From: a virus
DNA length: 64,000 bases
Direction: 5' to 3' (one strand)
IMG/VR virus record: IMGVR_UViG_3300035703_000005
Location: 184,836 to 248,835 of that record
Under the pieces are notes generated by a model that did not search any database, was not told the origin of the DNA, and was given only the letters and a program-made list of their open reading frames with translations. Below, one piece after another: positions 34,706-40,844 of the stretch (positions are counted from its first letter, which is position 1; the number at the start of each line of letters is the position of its first letter). A program made the position numbers and the translations under genes.

Positions 34706-34900
34706 TCAGAGAGTTTGGAAAGGTTGAGCTTCTTTGATGTCGCTGTTGTAATACTTACGGAAGATTGAGTTAATCGTATCGTACCATGGCTCATTGCCAC
34801 TCGGATACCCGCAATCTGCAGCCTGTTGAAGAAACTTAAGGATGCAAGTTTCCTCGTCTTGAGTGAACTTAACTCGGTTCAATGTGTAGCCGGTAGTCAT
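34706..34900 (-). CDS. Hypothetical protein (64 aa)
   Basis: 64 residues from MTTGYTLNRVKFTQDEETCI; a helical middle then polar C-terminus. The ATG overlaps the end of the upstream 92-residue gene. No motif. Confidence 0.65.
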   Translation of the reverse strand: MTTGYTLNRVKFTQDEETCILKFLQQAADCGYPSGNEPWYDTINSIFRKYYNSDIKEAQPFQTL

Positions 34901-34902
34901 AA

Positions 34903-35181
34903 TCAAACCAGTTGAAGTTGGGGTGCAGGTTGAACACTAAAAGTACCAAGCCGATCGCAAGAGATGCTCACTGCGTTTGCAGGTGCTCCCAGTTCATCAA
35001 CAACATCCCAGAAATCTTCTCCTTCTTCAATGACAACATAACCGAACACACCGGCGATGGGCATAGATTGAATGCCCCATCGTTCGGCTGAGCGTTGGGT
35101 ATCCCACCAAGTACGCTCATTCCAGAACATGTTAGGCTCATCATTGCGAGGGCCAAAAGTGATGCAGATAAACTTGCTCAT
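34903..35181 (-). CDS. Hypothetical protein (92 aa)
   Basis: 92 residues from MSKFICITFGPRNDEPNMFW. Acidic, mixed secondary structure (VVIEEGEDFWDVVDELGAPA near 45-64). First gene after operator module 6. Function unknown. Confidence 0.7.
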   Translation of the reverse strand: MSKFICITFGPRNDEPNMFWNERTWWDTQRSAERWGIQSMPIAGVFGYVVIEEGEDFWDVVDELGAPANAVSISCDRLGTFSVQPAPQLQLV

Positions 35182-35190
35182 GGGTGTTTG

Positions 35191-35261
35191 TCTCAACATG
35201 GCTAAGATACAGGATCTGGCTGGGTTTGGCGGGATCAGTGGACAGCCCACCAACTGGCACA
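35191..35261 (-). promoter_or_regulatory. Operator-promoter module 6
   Basis: Operator 35238-35261 (plus strand GTGGACAGCC, CACC, AACTGGCACA), CCGCCA -35-like box, 17-bp spacer, TATCTT (35204-35209). Confidence 0.75.
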
Positions 35262-35264
35262 TTG

Positions 35265-35654
35265 CTACACCATTGTCAGGCCATAATCGTTAAGCATAAT
35301 GTCACGAACATGCTCACGATCAAAGCTGTCACCAGTAAAGTCAGCTCCAGAGCTGATGTATTTCTGTGTAGCTTCCATCACCATGTCTCGGGTAGCTCCG
35401 ATCTTGTAGATACCATCATCCCCATAAAATGCGAGAACATAATCATAAAACTCTTCCATAGGCTTCTGAAGTTGTTTTACAATACGATTCAGATCATCAA
35501 TAGCACCATTCATTGCAGCTCGTGAGTAACCAGTAGCAAATGGGTAGGTCTTTTCATGATCATCTGAGCTTTCATCCACACCATAACAAACATTCACAGC
35601 TTCGGTGAGATTGTTAATCACTCGGAGCAAAGTGTCATCAATGTTGTAAGTCAT
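35265..35654 (-). CDS. Hypothetical protein (129 aa)
   Basis: 129 residues (MTYNIDDTLLRVINNLTEAV, ending RDIMLNDYGLTMV). Helical, slightly acidic, one SGADFTGDSFDREH loop. Coupled to the 67-residue gene upstream (ATG overlaps TGA). No family recognised. Confidence 0.75.
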   Translation of the reverse strand: MTYNIDDTLLRVINNLTEAVNVCYGVDESSDDHEKTYPFATGYSRAAMNGAIDDLNRIVKQLQKPMEEFYDYVLAFYGDDGIYKIGATRDMVMEATQKYISSGADFTGDSFDREHVRDIMLNDYGLTMV

Positions 35655-35857
35655 CAGATCACACCTTCAGCGATTTGATTCATCACATCCTGAGCATACT
35701 TCATGAACCGATAAGCTGTAACCTCATCATAAGTAACACCATCAAGCACATCTGAGCCCATGTAAGTATCAACAATCAACTTACATGCGTCGTAGAGAGC
35801 AGCGGTGTGTTCGTACTTTGAGTGAAATTGCATAGCGTTGTAAGTAGGCATTGTCAT
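35654..35857 (-). CDS. Hypothetical protein (67 aa)
   Basis: 67 residues (MTMPTYNAMQFHSKYEHTAA, ending QDVMNQIAEGVI), two helices. Overlaps both neighbours at start and stop. Alternative start one codon pair later (MPTYN). Confidence 0.65.
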   Translation of the reverse strand: MTMPTYNAMQFHSKYEHTAALYDACKLIVDTYMGSDVLDGVTYDEVTAYRFMKYAQDVMNQIAEGVI

Positions 35858-36096
35858 CAGAAGTGTGCCTCAGAGTAGTCAAGTTGTGCAGAGTATTCTG
35901 CAATTTTGTTGTAGCACTTCTCACGAGTTTGTTCATCAGCACCCTCCATGAATGAGAAACAATACTTCATCCGTTGCTCAGGATGTGAGAGCACACGAGC
36001 AATCTCAGCTTGACGCTTCTGGTATGCAGCATTGTATGCGAACATCTCGCGGTCTTCAATGCTCATTGTGTGATACTTGCGTTGCATTGGATTCAT
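35857..36096 (-). CDS. Hypothetical protein (79 aa)
   Basis: 79 residues (MNPMQRKYHTMSIEDREMFA, ending YSAQLDYSEAHF), charged and helical. ATG follows the promoter leader of module 7 directly (TTGAGAGATG). Confidence 0.7.
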   Translation of the reverse strand: MNPMQRKYHTMSIEDREMFAYNAAYQKRQAEIARVLSHPEQRMKYCFSFMEGADEQTREKCYNKIAEYSAQLDYSEAHF

Positions 36097-36097
36097 C

Positions 36098-36169
36098 TCT
36101 CAACATGGCCAAGATACCACCGCCAAGGCCCTCTCGGCGGATTTGGTGTGCAGCCCACCGATTGTCACA
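36098..36169 (-). promoter_or_regulatory. Operator-promoter module 7
   Basis: Operator 36146-36169 (plus strand GTGTGCAGCC, CACC, GATTGTCACA), CCGCCG -35-like box, TATCTT (36111-36116). Stop codon of the 58-residue gene is within the operator. Confidence 0.65.
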
Positions 36170-36341
36170 CCAGTTCCTTTAATTGCTCTTTGGAACAGAA
36201 CTTATAGGTATAACCTGGATAGAACTTGTTGACGAGATGGGGAACACCATAACGACCCAATTGGCCGTTTCCGTTATAGTTGACCCACACAACTTTGGTG
36301 GACTCTTCTACAAAATGTTCGTAGGGAAATGCTTTAGTCAT
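36165..36341 (-). CDS. Hypothetical protein (58 aa)
   Basis: 58 residues (MTKAFPYEHFVEESTKVVWV, ending SKEQLKELV). NYNGNGQLGRYGVPHLVNKF is a strand-loop segment. Its GTG-TGA end overlaps operator module 7. Confidence 0.7.
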   Translation of the reverse strand: MTKAFPYEHFVEESTKVVWVNYNGNGQLGRYGVPHLVNKFYPGYTYKFCSKEQLKELV

Positions 36342-36891
36342 CGGAAGAATAGTGAAATGCTCTGTTTTGTTTGTGTTTTGTTTGAGTTTGTTTAGAACTT
36401 GGCTTCTTACCGGATCTTACCTTACCTGCGGTAGTTTGTCCAATAGATTGATCTGGATTGTTACCGGCTTTGGCTTTACCGATCTTGAAAGAATCTCCTT
36501 TTTCTGATGTAGGATGAAGTTCAGCTTCTTGACCTTTTCTTTGAGTGATGACACTATGTTGTGCTTCACCAGAAGGGCCTTTTTTCTTACCAATGTTTCT
36601 CACCATTCTCTCAAAGCCTTTCCTAGATTGTTTCTTCGGATTCCTTGAGAGTTGGTATGCAACTTCGGTCTCGGGCTTTCCTTCACCTTTCTCGTCATAA
36701 GATCCAACGACTTTGCTGAATCCAACACCTTTTCTTCTGAGTTTCTTTTCAAGCGATTTTCTCTCACTACGATTCTCTTTTTCTGACTGAGATCCACGAT
36801 CACGAGATACCATTGCGGTGTCTCTTTCTCTCGTGTTTCTAATCATTTTATTGAGAGTAGCTTCATGCAAAAATTGCTTGAAAGTTTTCAT
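36334..36891 (-). CDS. MKTFKQFLHEA-start basic protein, DUF3293-like layout (185 aa)
   Basis: 185 residues, very basic. Starts MKTFKQFLHEA, a peptide used at the N-terminus of many T4-like phage proteins. Then AMVSRDRGSQSEKEN at about 26-40, RSERKSLEKKLRRKGVGFSK, VVGSYDEK and TEVAYQL, in the order of DUF3293-type proteins (ERGxxSxxEN, arginine helix, GxYxE). The C-terminus is K/S/Q-rich and disordered. Family match is by eye; function unknown. Confidence 0.7.
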   Translation of the reverse strand: MKTFKQFLHEATLNKMIRNTRERDTAMVSRDRGSQSEKENRSERKSLEKKLRRKGVGFSKVVGSYDEKGEGKPETEVAYQLSRNPKKQSRKGFERMVRNIGKKKGPSGEAQHSVITQRKGQEAELHPTSEKGDSFKIGKAKAGNNPDQSIGQTTAGKVRSGKKPSSKQTQTKHKQNRAFHYSSDD

Positions 36892-36919
36892 GTCTAATCT
36901 AATTTTTTAAGTATTTAGA

Positions 36920-37075
36920 TTAGTGTCGGTTTAGGTTGGAAAGCTGTCGTTCAATCTCTATCTTCATGGGCATCAGATGTGATACCATGAAGTGTTCATA
37001 CTCATTCTCTTTCATCAGGTTGCTGATGTTTTCAATCTGCAACAATGCGAGAATGAACTTAGTTTTCTCATCCAT
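36920..37075 (-). CDS. Small helical protein (51 aa)
   Basis: 51 residues (MDEKTKFILALLQIENISNL, ending IEIERQLSNLNRH). Amphipathic helices, no motif. Ends just before the 185-residue gene's leader. Confidence 0.65.
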   Translation of the reverse strand: MDEKTKFILALLQIENISNLMKENEYEHFMVSHLMPMKIEIERQLSNLNRH

Positions 37076-37274
37076 AGCTTCGGTCAAATCGGTGTTTGCA
37101 ATCAGGACACATAAAGTAAGCAGTTCGGTCTAGATCACGATCATAACATGCAATCACCCGACTGTAAAAGTATGGGGGAGAATAATTCTCCCACCGATCT
37201 TCTGGGATCAATGAATCAACCCAGTTTGCATCACATTCTGGGCAATTTTCTAGTTTGGTTACATCAGGTTTCAT
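37068..37274 (-). CDS. Zinc-ribbon-like protein (68 aa)
   Basis: 68 residues (MKPDVTKLENCPECDANWVD, ending MCPDCKHRFDRSYG). CPEC near 11-14 and CPDC near 56-59 are the two knuckles of a zinc ribbon. Likely a nucleic-acid or protein-binding adaptor; target unknown. Confidence 0.75.
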   Translation of the reverse strand: MKPDVTKLENCPECDANWVDSLIPEDRWENYSPPYFYSRVIACYDRDLDRTAYFMCPDCKHRFDRSYG

Positions 37275-37663
37275 CGTTGATACAGATAACTACCGAAAGG
37301 ATCACACTTACTATAACACAATTCCCGAGAATTATCATCCAGAAGATTGTACCTCACACCCTTAGCTGGAGACTTCCAGGATGCAGACTTGTAGACATCG
37401 CCAGTGGATTTATCAATGAAACAATGCACCGAGCGACTGATACCATCCTTCTGAATCAGTTTGTAATACTTACGGCCTTCCTCCAGATAATACTCATGAT
37501 TCACACCTTTTTCTTTAATCTCTTCAATTTTGTTGATGTGATAATCTACATTCTCACCCCTAGCTGCTGCAGATTCATGCAGTCGCAGAAACCAAGCTTT
37601 CATGGACAGGTAGAGTGCGTCACACAACATGACACTATAATGTTGAACTTTAGAGTCGTTCAT
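37271..37663 (-). CDS. Conserved phage protein, DKSTGDVYKSASWK type (130 aa)
   Basis: 130 residues from MNDSKVQHYSVMLCDALYLS (an upstream MKM is possible). DKSTGDVYKSASWKSPAKGV and RYNLLDDNSRELCY near the C-terminus belong to a small protein family seen in many cyanophages. Coupled to both neighbours. Function unknown. Confidence 0.7.
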   Translation of the reverse strand: MNDSKVQHYSVMLCDALYLSMKAWFLRLHESAAARGENVDYHINKIEEIKEKGVNHEYYLEEGRKYYKLIQKDGISRSVHCFIDKSTGDVYKSASWKSPAKGVRYNLLDDNSRELCYSKCDPFGSYLYQR

Positions 37664-37665
37664 TT

Positions 37666-37908
37666 TCACAGAAGATGATAAATTAGTGGTTCAAGTGCAT
37701 CAACAGGTTGACCTGTTCTCTTCAACATGTAGTAACCTTGTAACATTTTAAGGTCACTACCTTTCTTGGGTATTTTACCCTTTGGTGGTGGAAGTGGATC
37801 ACCAAACTTTCTGGGTTTCCCAGGCTTTCTCTTCCACCACTTTTTTTCTTCCTCTAATTCACGAGGAAGTGTAACTGACCAACTCCGAACTTTATGCGTG
37901 AAGTTCAT
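37666..37908 (-). CDS. Basic hypothetical protein (80 aa)
   Basis: 80 residues from MNFTHKVRSWSVTLPRELEE. The segment KKWWKRKPGKPRKFGDPLPP is K/P-rich; the end is LKRTGQPVDALEPLIYHLL. Overlaps or abuts neighbours. Possible DNA binding from charge only. Confidence 0.65.
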   Translation of the reverse strand: MNFTHKVRSWSVTLPRELEEEKKWWKRKPGKPRKFGDPLPPPKGKIPKKGSDLKMLQGYYMLKRTGQPVDALEPLIYHLL

Positions 37909-37912
37909 AATT

Positions 37913-38125
37913 TCAGTTGATGATTGTGTCAGTTTCAGGATCAAATGTTACCTCAGTGATAACATCAAACTCATCAGTCATTTTCACATAATTCCATTCA
38001 CCTTCATCCTCACCTTCTTGGTAACAATGAATGAAACCTTCTGCGTCTTGTTTGACAAAACAACCATCATAGTTGTCTTCATCAAACACATAACCAGATG
38101 CAATCAATGCGTCAACGAAAGTCAT
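37913..38125 (-). CDS. Acidic hypothetical protein (70 aa)
   Basis: 70 residues (MTFVDALIASGYVFDEDNYD, ending VTFDPETDTIIN). Over a fifth acidic. First gene after operator module 8; the leader ATG is out of frame here. Confidence 0.7.
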   Translation of the reverse strand: MTFVDALIASGYVFDEDNYDGCFVKQDAEGFIHCYQEGEDEGEWNYVKMTDEFDVITEVTFDPETDTIIN

Positions 38126-38140
38126 GGGAGTTGTGTGTTT

Positions 38141-38213
38141 CTCTCAACATAGCTAAGATACATCGTATCAGCGCCCAGTGGGGGGATTAGTGTGCGGTTC
38201 GCGGATTGGCACA
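38141..38213 (-). promoter_or_regulatory. Operator-promoter module 8
   Basis: Operator 38190-38213 (plus strand GTGTGCGGTT, CGCG, GATTGGCACA), CCCCCA -35-like box, 18-bp spacer, TATCTT (38155-38160), then GCTATGTTGAGAG. Confidence 0.65.
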
Positions 38214-38403
38214 AGGGGGCTGGGTTTGGGGGCGATCATACCAACCCCCAGTGAGTCCCGATCCCGTCTCAGTGAGATCCCTGTTGTGGCAATGGGTTTG
38301 AGTTTGAGCAAACTTTGATTTTTCTGCAATTTTACCCCAGTAGGGGATTGGTTCATCCATTGCAATCAGATTCATCAAAAATGAATTGTTGTAACTAATT
38401 GAC
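38214..38403. other. GC-rich gap between the 45-residue gene and module 8
   Basis: 190 bases. A 62-residue frame (from 38375, LIAMDEPIPYWGKIA...) exists but lacks a good start and is compositionally odd. Contains small inverted repeats (TGGGGG/CCCCCA and TCTCA-G-TGAGA). Similar in style to the 33678-33848 gap. No gene is called. Confidence 0.4.
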
Positions 38404-38541
38404 TCAATCTTTCTTCTGCATCTCTTCAATGTCCTTCAACATTTCATCCAGACGCTTAGCACTTCGGGCATTCATAATGATGTCTGCAACACAATAGCCA
38501 AACGAGAAAAAGGCAGCAAATGCAAGAATAGCTGAAAACAT
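38404..38541 (-). CDS. Small membrane peptide (45 aa)
   Basis: 45 residues: MFSAILAFAAFFSFGYCVAD (hydrophobic), then a charged helix IIMNARSAKRLDEMLKDIEE. Inner-membrane peptide with a cytoplasmic coiled tail. AGGAGGTTAATT ribosome binding site overlaps the upstream gene end. Confidence 0.65.
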   Translation of the reverse strand: MFSAILAFAAFFSFGYCVADIIMNARSAKRLDEMLKDIEEMQKKD

Positions 38542-38543
38542 AA

Positions 38544-38714
38544 TTAACCTCCTACGGATTGAATAGTAATAACATCTAAAGTTTCCTGAGTTAGATTAAC
38601 TTCCTCAGGTTCATTTGTCTCCTCTAGATAAGCACTGAGAAGATCATAAATCAAACTCATTTGCTCATTGGTGAACAGGTATTGTTGTTCAGGGTGAAGA
38701 ATAGAAACATTCAT
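38544..38714 (-). CDS. Acidic hypothetical protein (56 aa)
   Basis: 56 residues (MNVSILHPEQQYLFTNEQMS, ending LDVITIQSVGG). Helical, with LLSAYLEETNEPEEVNL. Ends on an RBS-like AGGAGGTTA. Confidence 0.65.
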   Translation of the reverse strand: MNVSILHPEQQYLFTNEQMSLIYDLLSAYLEETNEPEEVNLTQETLDVITIQSVGG

Positions 38715-38854
38715 ATCAGTGCATTTTGTCCGATGACATGTTGAACCTTTCTCACTGCCATACGAAAGTTTGTAAAGTCCATTGTTTCGTCTTCTTCACA
38801 GAAATCTTCAAAGATCTTTTTAATTTGTTCTTCTGTAATTTGTGGGTCAATCAT
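38711..38854 (-). CDS. Hypothetical protein (47 aa)
   Basis: 47 residues (MIDPQITEEQIKKIFEDFCE, ending RKVQHVIGQNALI). Small helical protein overlapping the start of the next gene (ATATGAATG). Confidence 0.65.
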   Translation of the reverse strand: MIDPQITEEQIKKIFEDFCEEDETMDFTNFRMAVRKVQHVIGQNALI

Positions 38855-39081
38855 TTCAGAACATGCACAAAGTCAAGGGAAAATACACACCAACCAGTGA
38901 GATCTGTCACATGTTCAACTAGACATTGTGCGATGGATTCGTCATCATCGTCGTCATCAACTTCCACTTCATAAGTGTTGCCAACGACAGAATCAATGAC
39001 GGATTGTTGTTCTTCTAGAGTGAAATCTTCATCATCAAAATCAAATGAAGCTTCAGTGACGTGGAGTAAAAGAGTTTTCAT
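38851..39081 (-). CDS. Highly acidic protein (76 aa)
   Basis: 76 residues (MKTLLLHVTEASFDFDDEDF), with seven consecutive Asp/Glu near 41-47 and over a quarter acidic residues. Could mimic DNA charge. Overlaps the 47-residue gene. Function unknown. Confidence 0.65.
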   Translation of the reverse strand: MKTLLLHVTEASFDFDDEDFTLEEQQSVIDSVVGNTYEVEVDDDDDDESIAQCLVEHVTDLTGWCVFSLDFVHVLK

Positions 39082-39245
39082 CAGACTTCATCCCTCATTT
39101 CAGAAAGTTTTTCATAAAGATCACGACATTGACCAACATCAAGACCAGTGATGTTACACATTTCACCCCAGTTTTCATTGAACTGATGTTCAACGATTGC
39201 CAGAATGGCATCCAATTCTTCAAATGTGAGAGTAGTTTGTGTCAT
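39081..39245 (-). CDS. Hypothetical protein (54 aa)
   Basis: 54 residues (MTQTTLTFEELDAILAIVEH, ending LYEKLSEMRDEV). One helix, one short loop with GEMCNITGLDVGQCRD. Coupled to the acidic gene downstream. Confidence 0.65.
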   Translation of the reverse strand: MTQTTLTFEELDAILAIVEHQFNENWGEMCNITGLDVGQCRDLYEKLSEMRDEV

Positions 39246-39409
39246 CAGTAGTTAGAAACAGTGGTGAAGATGATACCAGTTTCGTTGTAGCGAAGGTCAA
39301 CATCACACTGGTATTCCTCGCTCAAATTGTATGCGAGGTCATAAGCTTTGTCCATGTCAGTGGTAGTGTTCTCCCAAGGAGCTCCGTAACACTTAACATC
39401 AATTCGCAT
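39245..39409 (-). CDS. Hypothetical protein (54 aa)
   Basis: 54 residues from MRIDVKCYGAPWENTTTDMD, with YDLAYNLSEEYQCDVDLRYN. Start preferred over the in-frame leader ATG ten codons earlier. First gene behind module 9. Confidence 0.65.
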   Translation of the reverse strand: MRIDVKCYGAPWENTTTDMDKAYDLAYNLSEEYQCDVDLRYNETGIIFTTVSNY

Positions 39410-39420
39410 GGGGTGGATTC

Positions 39421-39493
39421 CTCTCAACATGGCCAAGATACCCGATCTGAGCCCCCAGTGGCGGGTCTGGTGTCCAGCCCGCCAACTGGCACA
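39421..39493 (-). promoter_or_regulatory. Operator-promoter module 9
   Basis: Operator 39470-39493 (plus strand GTGTCCAGCC, CGCC, AACTGGCACA), CCGCCA -35-like box, 17-bp spacer, TATCTT (39435-39440), then GGCCATGTTGAGAGGAA. Confidence 0.7.
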
Positions 39494-39498
39494 CTAGA

Positions 39499-39714
39499 TC
39501 ATTTGCTGCTCCGAGAACCACCGAATAACATGCCAATGAGCAACACAATCACAACATTCTGCCAGAATGCCAGACTAACTCCAAACCAACCCAGAACAAC
39601 ACCAAGCAACCAAGCTTGGAATGAAATAATACCACCAACTAGAAGAATGATAAGAGCAACAAGAGCAAGCAACTGCACTGCAGTCAGATCAAACTTTGTG
39701 TACCTTTTAGCCAT
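39499..39714 (-). CDS. Small membrane protein, AWLLG...WFGVSL family (71 aa)
   Basis: 71 residues with two hydrophobic helices (LLALVALIILLVGGI at about 16-30 and WLLGVVLGWFGVSLAFWQNV near 35-54). Shares AWLLG, WFGVSLxFWQN and a final SSK with the protein at 50077, so the two are paralogues 10 kb apart. Confidence 0.75.
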   Translation of the reverse strand: MAKRYTKFDLTAVQLLALVALIILLVGGIISFQAWLLGVVLGWFGVSLAFWQNVVIVLLIGMLFGGSRSSK

Positions 39715-39763
39715 GATAAAATGCCTCGTGAGAAAAAAGAATAGTAAGAGTATAGGTTATTAT

Positions 39764-39997
39764 TTAGCCTCCGAACAATTCATCAAACAGATTATCCATT
39801 TCCATCATTTCGTTCTGACGATCAATCTGATTACGCATCTCAACATAATACTGTTGTTCCATCTTGAGCTTCAGCAACTGATCACCAATCTCGTGCAGTT
39901 TGTTGTTAATTTCAATCCGATCCATTCCGTTCACCGTAGTAACGGTGATTGGCATACCTTGTGACATCGTGGTGCGTTCGGAGATTGTGTGAGTCAT
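39764..39997 (-). CDS. Coiled-coil protein (77 aa)
   Basis: 77 residues from MTHTISERTTMSQGMPITVT. Residues 30-77 are a heptad-rich helix (NKLHEIGDQLLKLKMEQQYY, EMDNLFDELFGG). First gene behind module 10. Function unknown. Confidence 0.7.
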   Translation of the reverse strand: MTHTISERTTMSQGMPITVTTVNGMDRIEINNKLHEIGDQLLKLKMEQQYYVEMRNQIDRQNEMMEMDNLFDELFGG

Positions 39998-40005
39998 GGG
40001 GAAAC

Positions 40006-40077
40006 CTCTCAACATGGCTAGAATACATTGCCTGGCGTCCTCTGGCGAGTCACTAGGCCGGTTCCGGAACTGTCACA
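40006..40077 (-). promoter_or_regulatory. Operator-promoter module 10
   Basis: Operator 40054-40077 (plus strand TAGGCCGGTT, CCGG, AACTGTCACA), TCGCCA -35-like box, 17-bp spacer, TATTCT (40020-40025). It holds the GTG-TGA end of the 85-residue gene. Confidence 0.65.
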
Positions 40078-40330
40078 CTGTCTCCAATTCGGCGGCGATG
40101 GCGATGAGCTTGTGGCGGATGTTTTGCTTTGCGTTCCAACTCGGCCACGGATCGTTAACAGAGGCAAACGGCAACTCAGGTGGCTCTGGTTCAACCGGCA
40201 CTACCTGATCAGCAACAGCACGGATAGCAGCGCCAGCAAATCCTCGCGCCACTAGACGAAAAGGAGAGTCTGTATCAGGGCAACCACAGGCGGCAAGTAT
40301 TGCCTGAGCGGCAGGAGAAAGATCAGTCAT
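40073..40330 (-). CDS. High-GC, alanine-rich conserved protein (85 aa)
   Basis: 85 residues (MTDLSPAAQAILAACGCPDT, ending IRHKLIAIAAELETV), alanine-rich and clearly higher in GC than its neighbours. RAVADQVVPVEPEPP and the final IxxIAAEL helix recall short proteins shared by marine picocyanobacteria and their phages, so horizontal transfer is possible. Confidence 0.7.
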   Translation of the reverse strand: MTDLSPAAQAILAACGCPDTDSPFRLVARGFAGAAIRAVADQVVPVEPEPPELPFASVNDPWPSWNAKQNIRHKLIAIAAELETV

Positions 40331-40333
40331 CGG

Positions 40334-40543
40334 TCAGGGTGTCACAGTCTCTTTAAGTTGCTCTGCAGGATAGTTAAAAAGTTTATTAATCCTTTCAACT
40401 TCACTCTCAAAAAACTCCATTGCTTCCAAAGGTTCAATGTCATAAGTGTCAGCAAGTTCATCAAGTTTCCACCGCAGATCATCCATCTCCCAAAGTTGAG
40501 TGAGAATGAATAAACGAACTTCGTGCTTTTGTGTGTTTTTCAT
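40334..40543 (-). CDS. Hypothetical protein (69 aa)
   Basis: 69 residues (MKNTQKHEVRLFILTQLWEM, ending NYPAEQLKETVTP). Helical and acidic. Coupled to the 71-residue gene upstream (ATGA overlap). Confidence 0.65.
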   Translation of the reverse strand: MKNTQKHEVRLFILTQLWEMDDLRWKLDELADTYDIEPLEAMEFFESEVERINKLFNYPAEQLKETVTP

Positions 40544-40755
40544 TTCAAATGGGGTGCAATTTGCGTTTGAAGTTTCAGTTGTTGAAGCAAAATACGGGCA
40601 AACTCTACTTCACCATAATCGGCACCATCGTCAAAGGCATCATCATAAGATCCATTGTCACTTGGAGAGTAATAATCACCATCCTCACAATGCTTACGAT
40701 CTGCAGTTTCTTGGAGTTTGGAGAGAAGGAATTGCAGTTTTTCGGTGTCAGTCAT
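40540..40755 (-). CDS. YDDAFDDGADYGE-type protein, copy 1 (71 aa)
   Basis: 71 residues (MTDTEKLQFLLSKLQETADR...). KHCEDGDYYSPSDNGSYDDA then FDDGADYGEVEFAR matches KHCYEGLFGDDYTPSAG and NYDDAFEDGCAYGEITFAR in the protein at 56207, so the two are clear paralogues. Function unknown. Confidence 0.7.
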   Translation of the reverse strand: MTDTEKLQFLLSKLQETADRKHCEDGDYYSPSDNGSYDDAFDDGADYGEVEFARILLQQLKLQTQIAPHLK

Positions 40756-40781
40756 CGGCGGTGTCCTTTGTTGTTGAAACT

Positions 40782-40841
40782 ACTATAAGGGGTCACGGTC
40801 GGGTCTGTGGAGGATTTTGTACCAGTTCCGGAACTGTCACA
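40782..40841 (-). promoter_or_regulatory. Operator-promoter module 11 (palindrome with perfect core)
   Basis: Operator 40818-40841 (plus strand TGTACCAGTT, CCGG, AACTGTCACA) with a perfectly symmetric 14-bp core. -35-like TCCACA, then TATAGT -10 (40782-40787). Leader carries an AAAGGA ribosome binding site. Confidence 0.75.
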
Positions 40842-40844
40842 GTA

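Noticed and set aside
31606-35262. Frames reading CQ(F/L)(T/V)GCPLI... through operators
   Set aside because: The shared peptide arises from translating the conserved operator sequence; true starts lie downstream. It is not a protein family.
39239-39964. Plus-strand frame of 241 codons
   Set aside because: Runs antisense across three clear minus-strand genes and operator module 9; no start signal.
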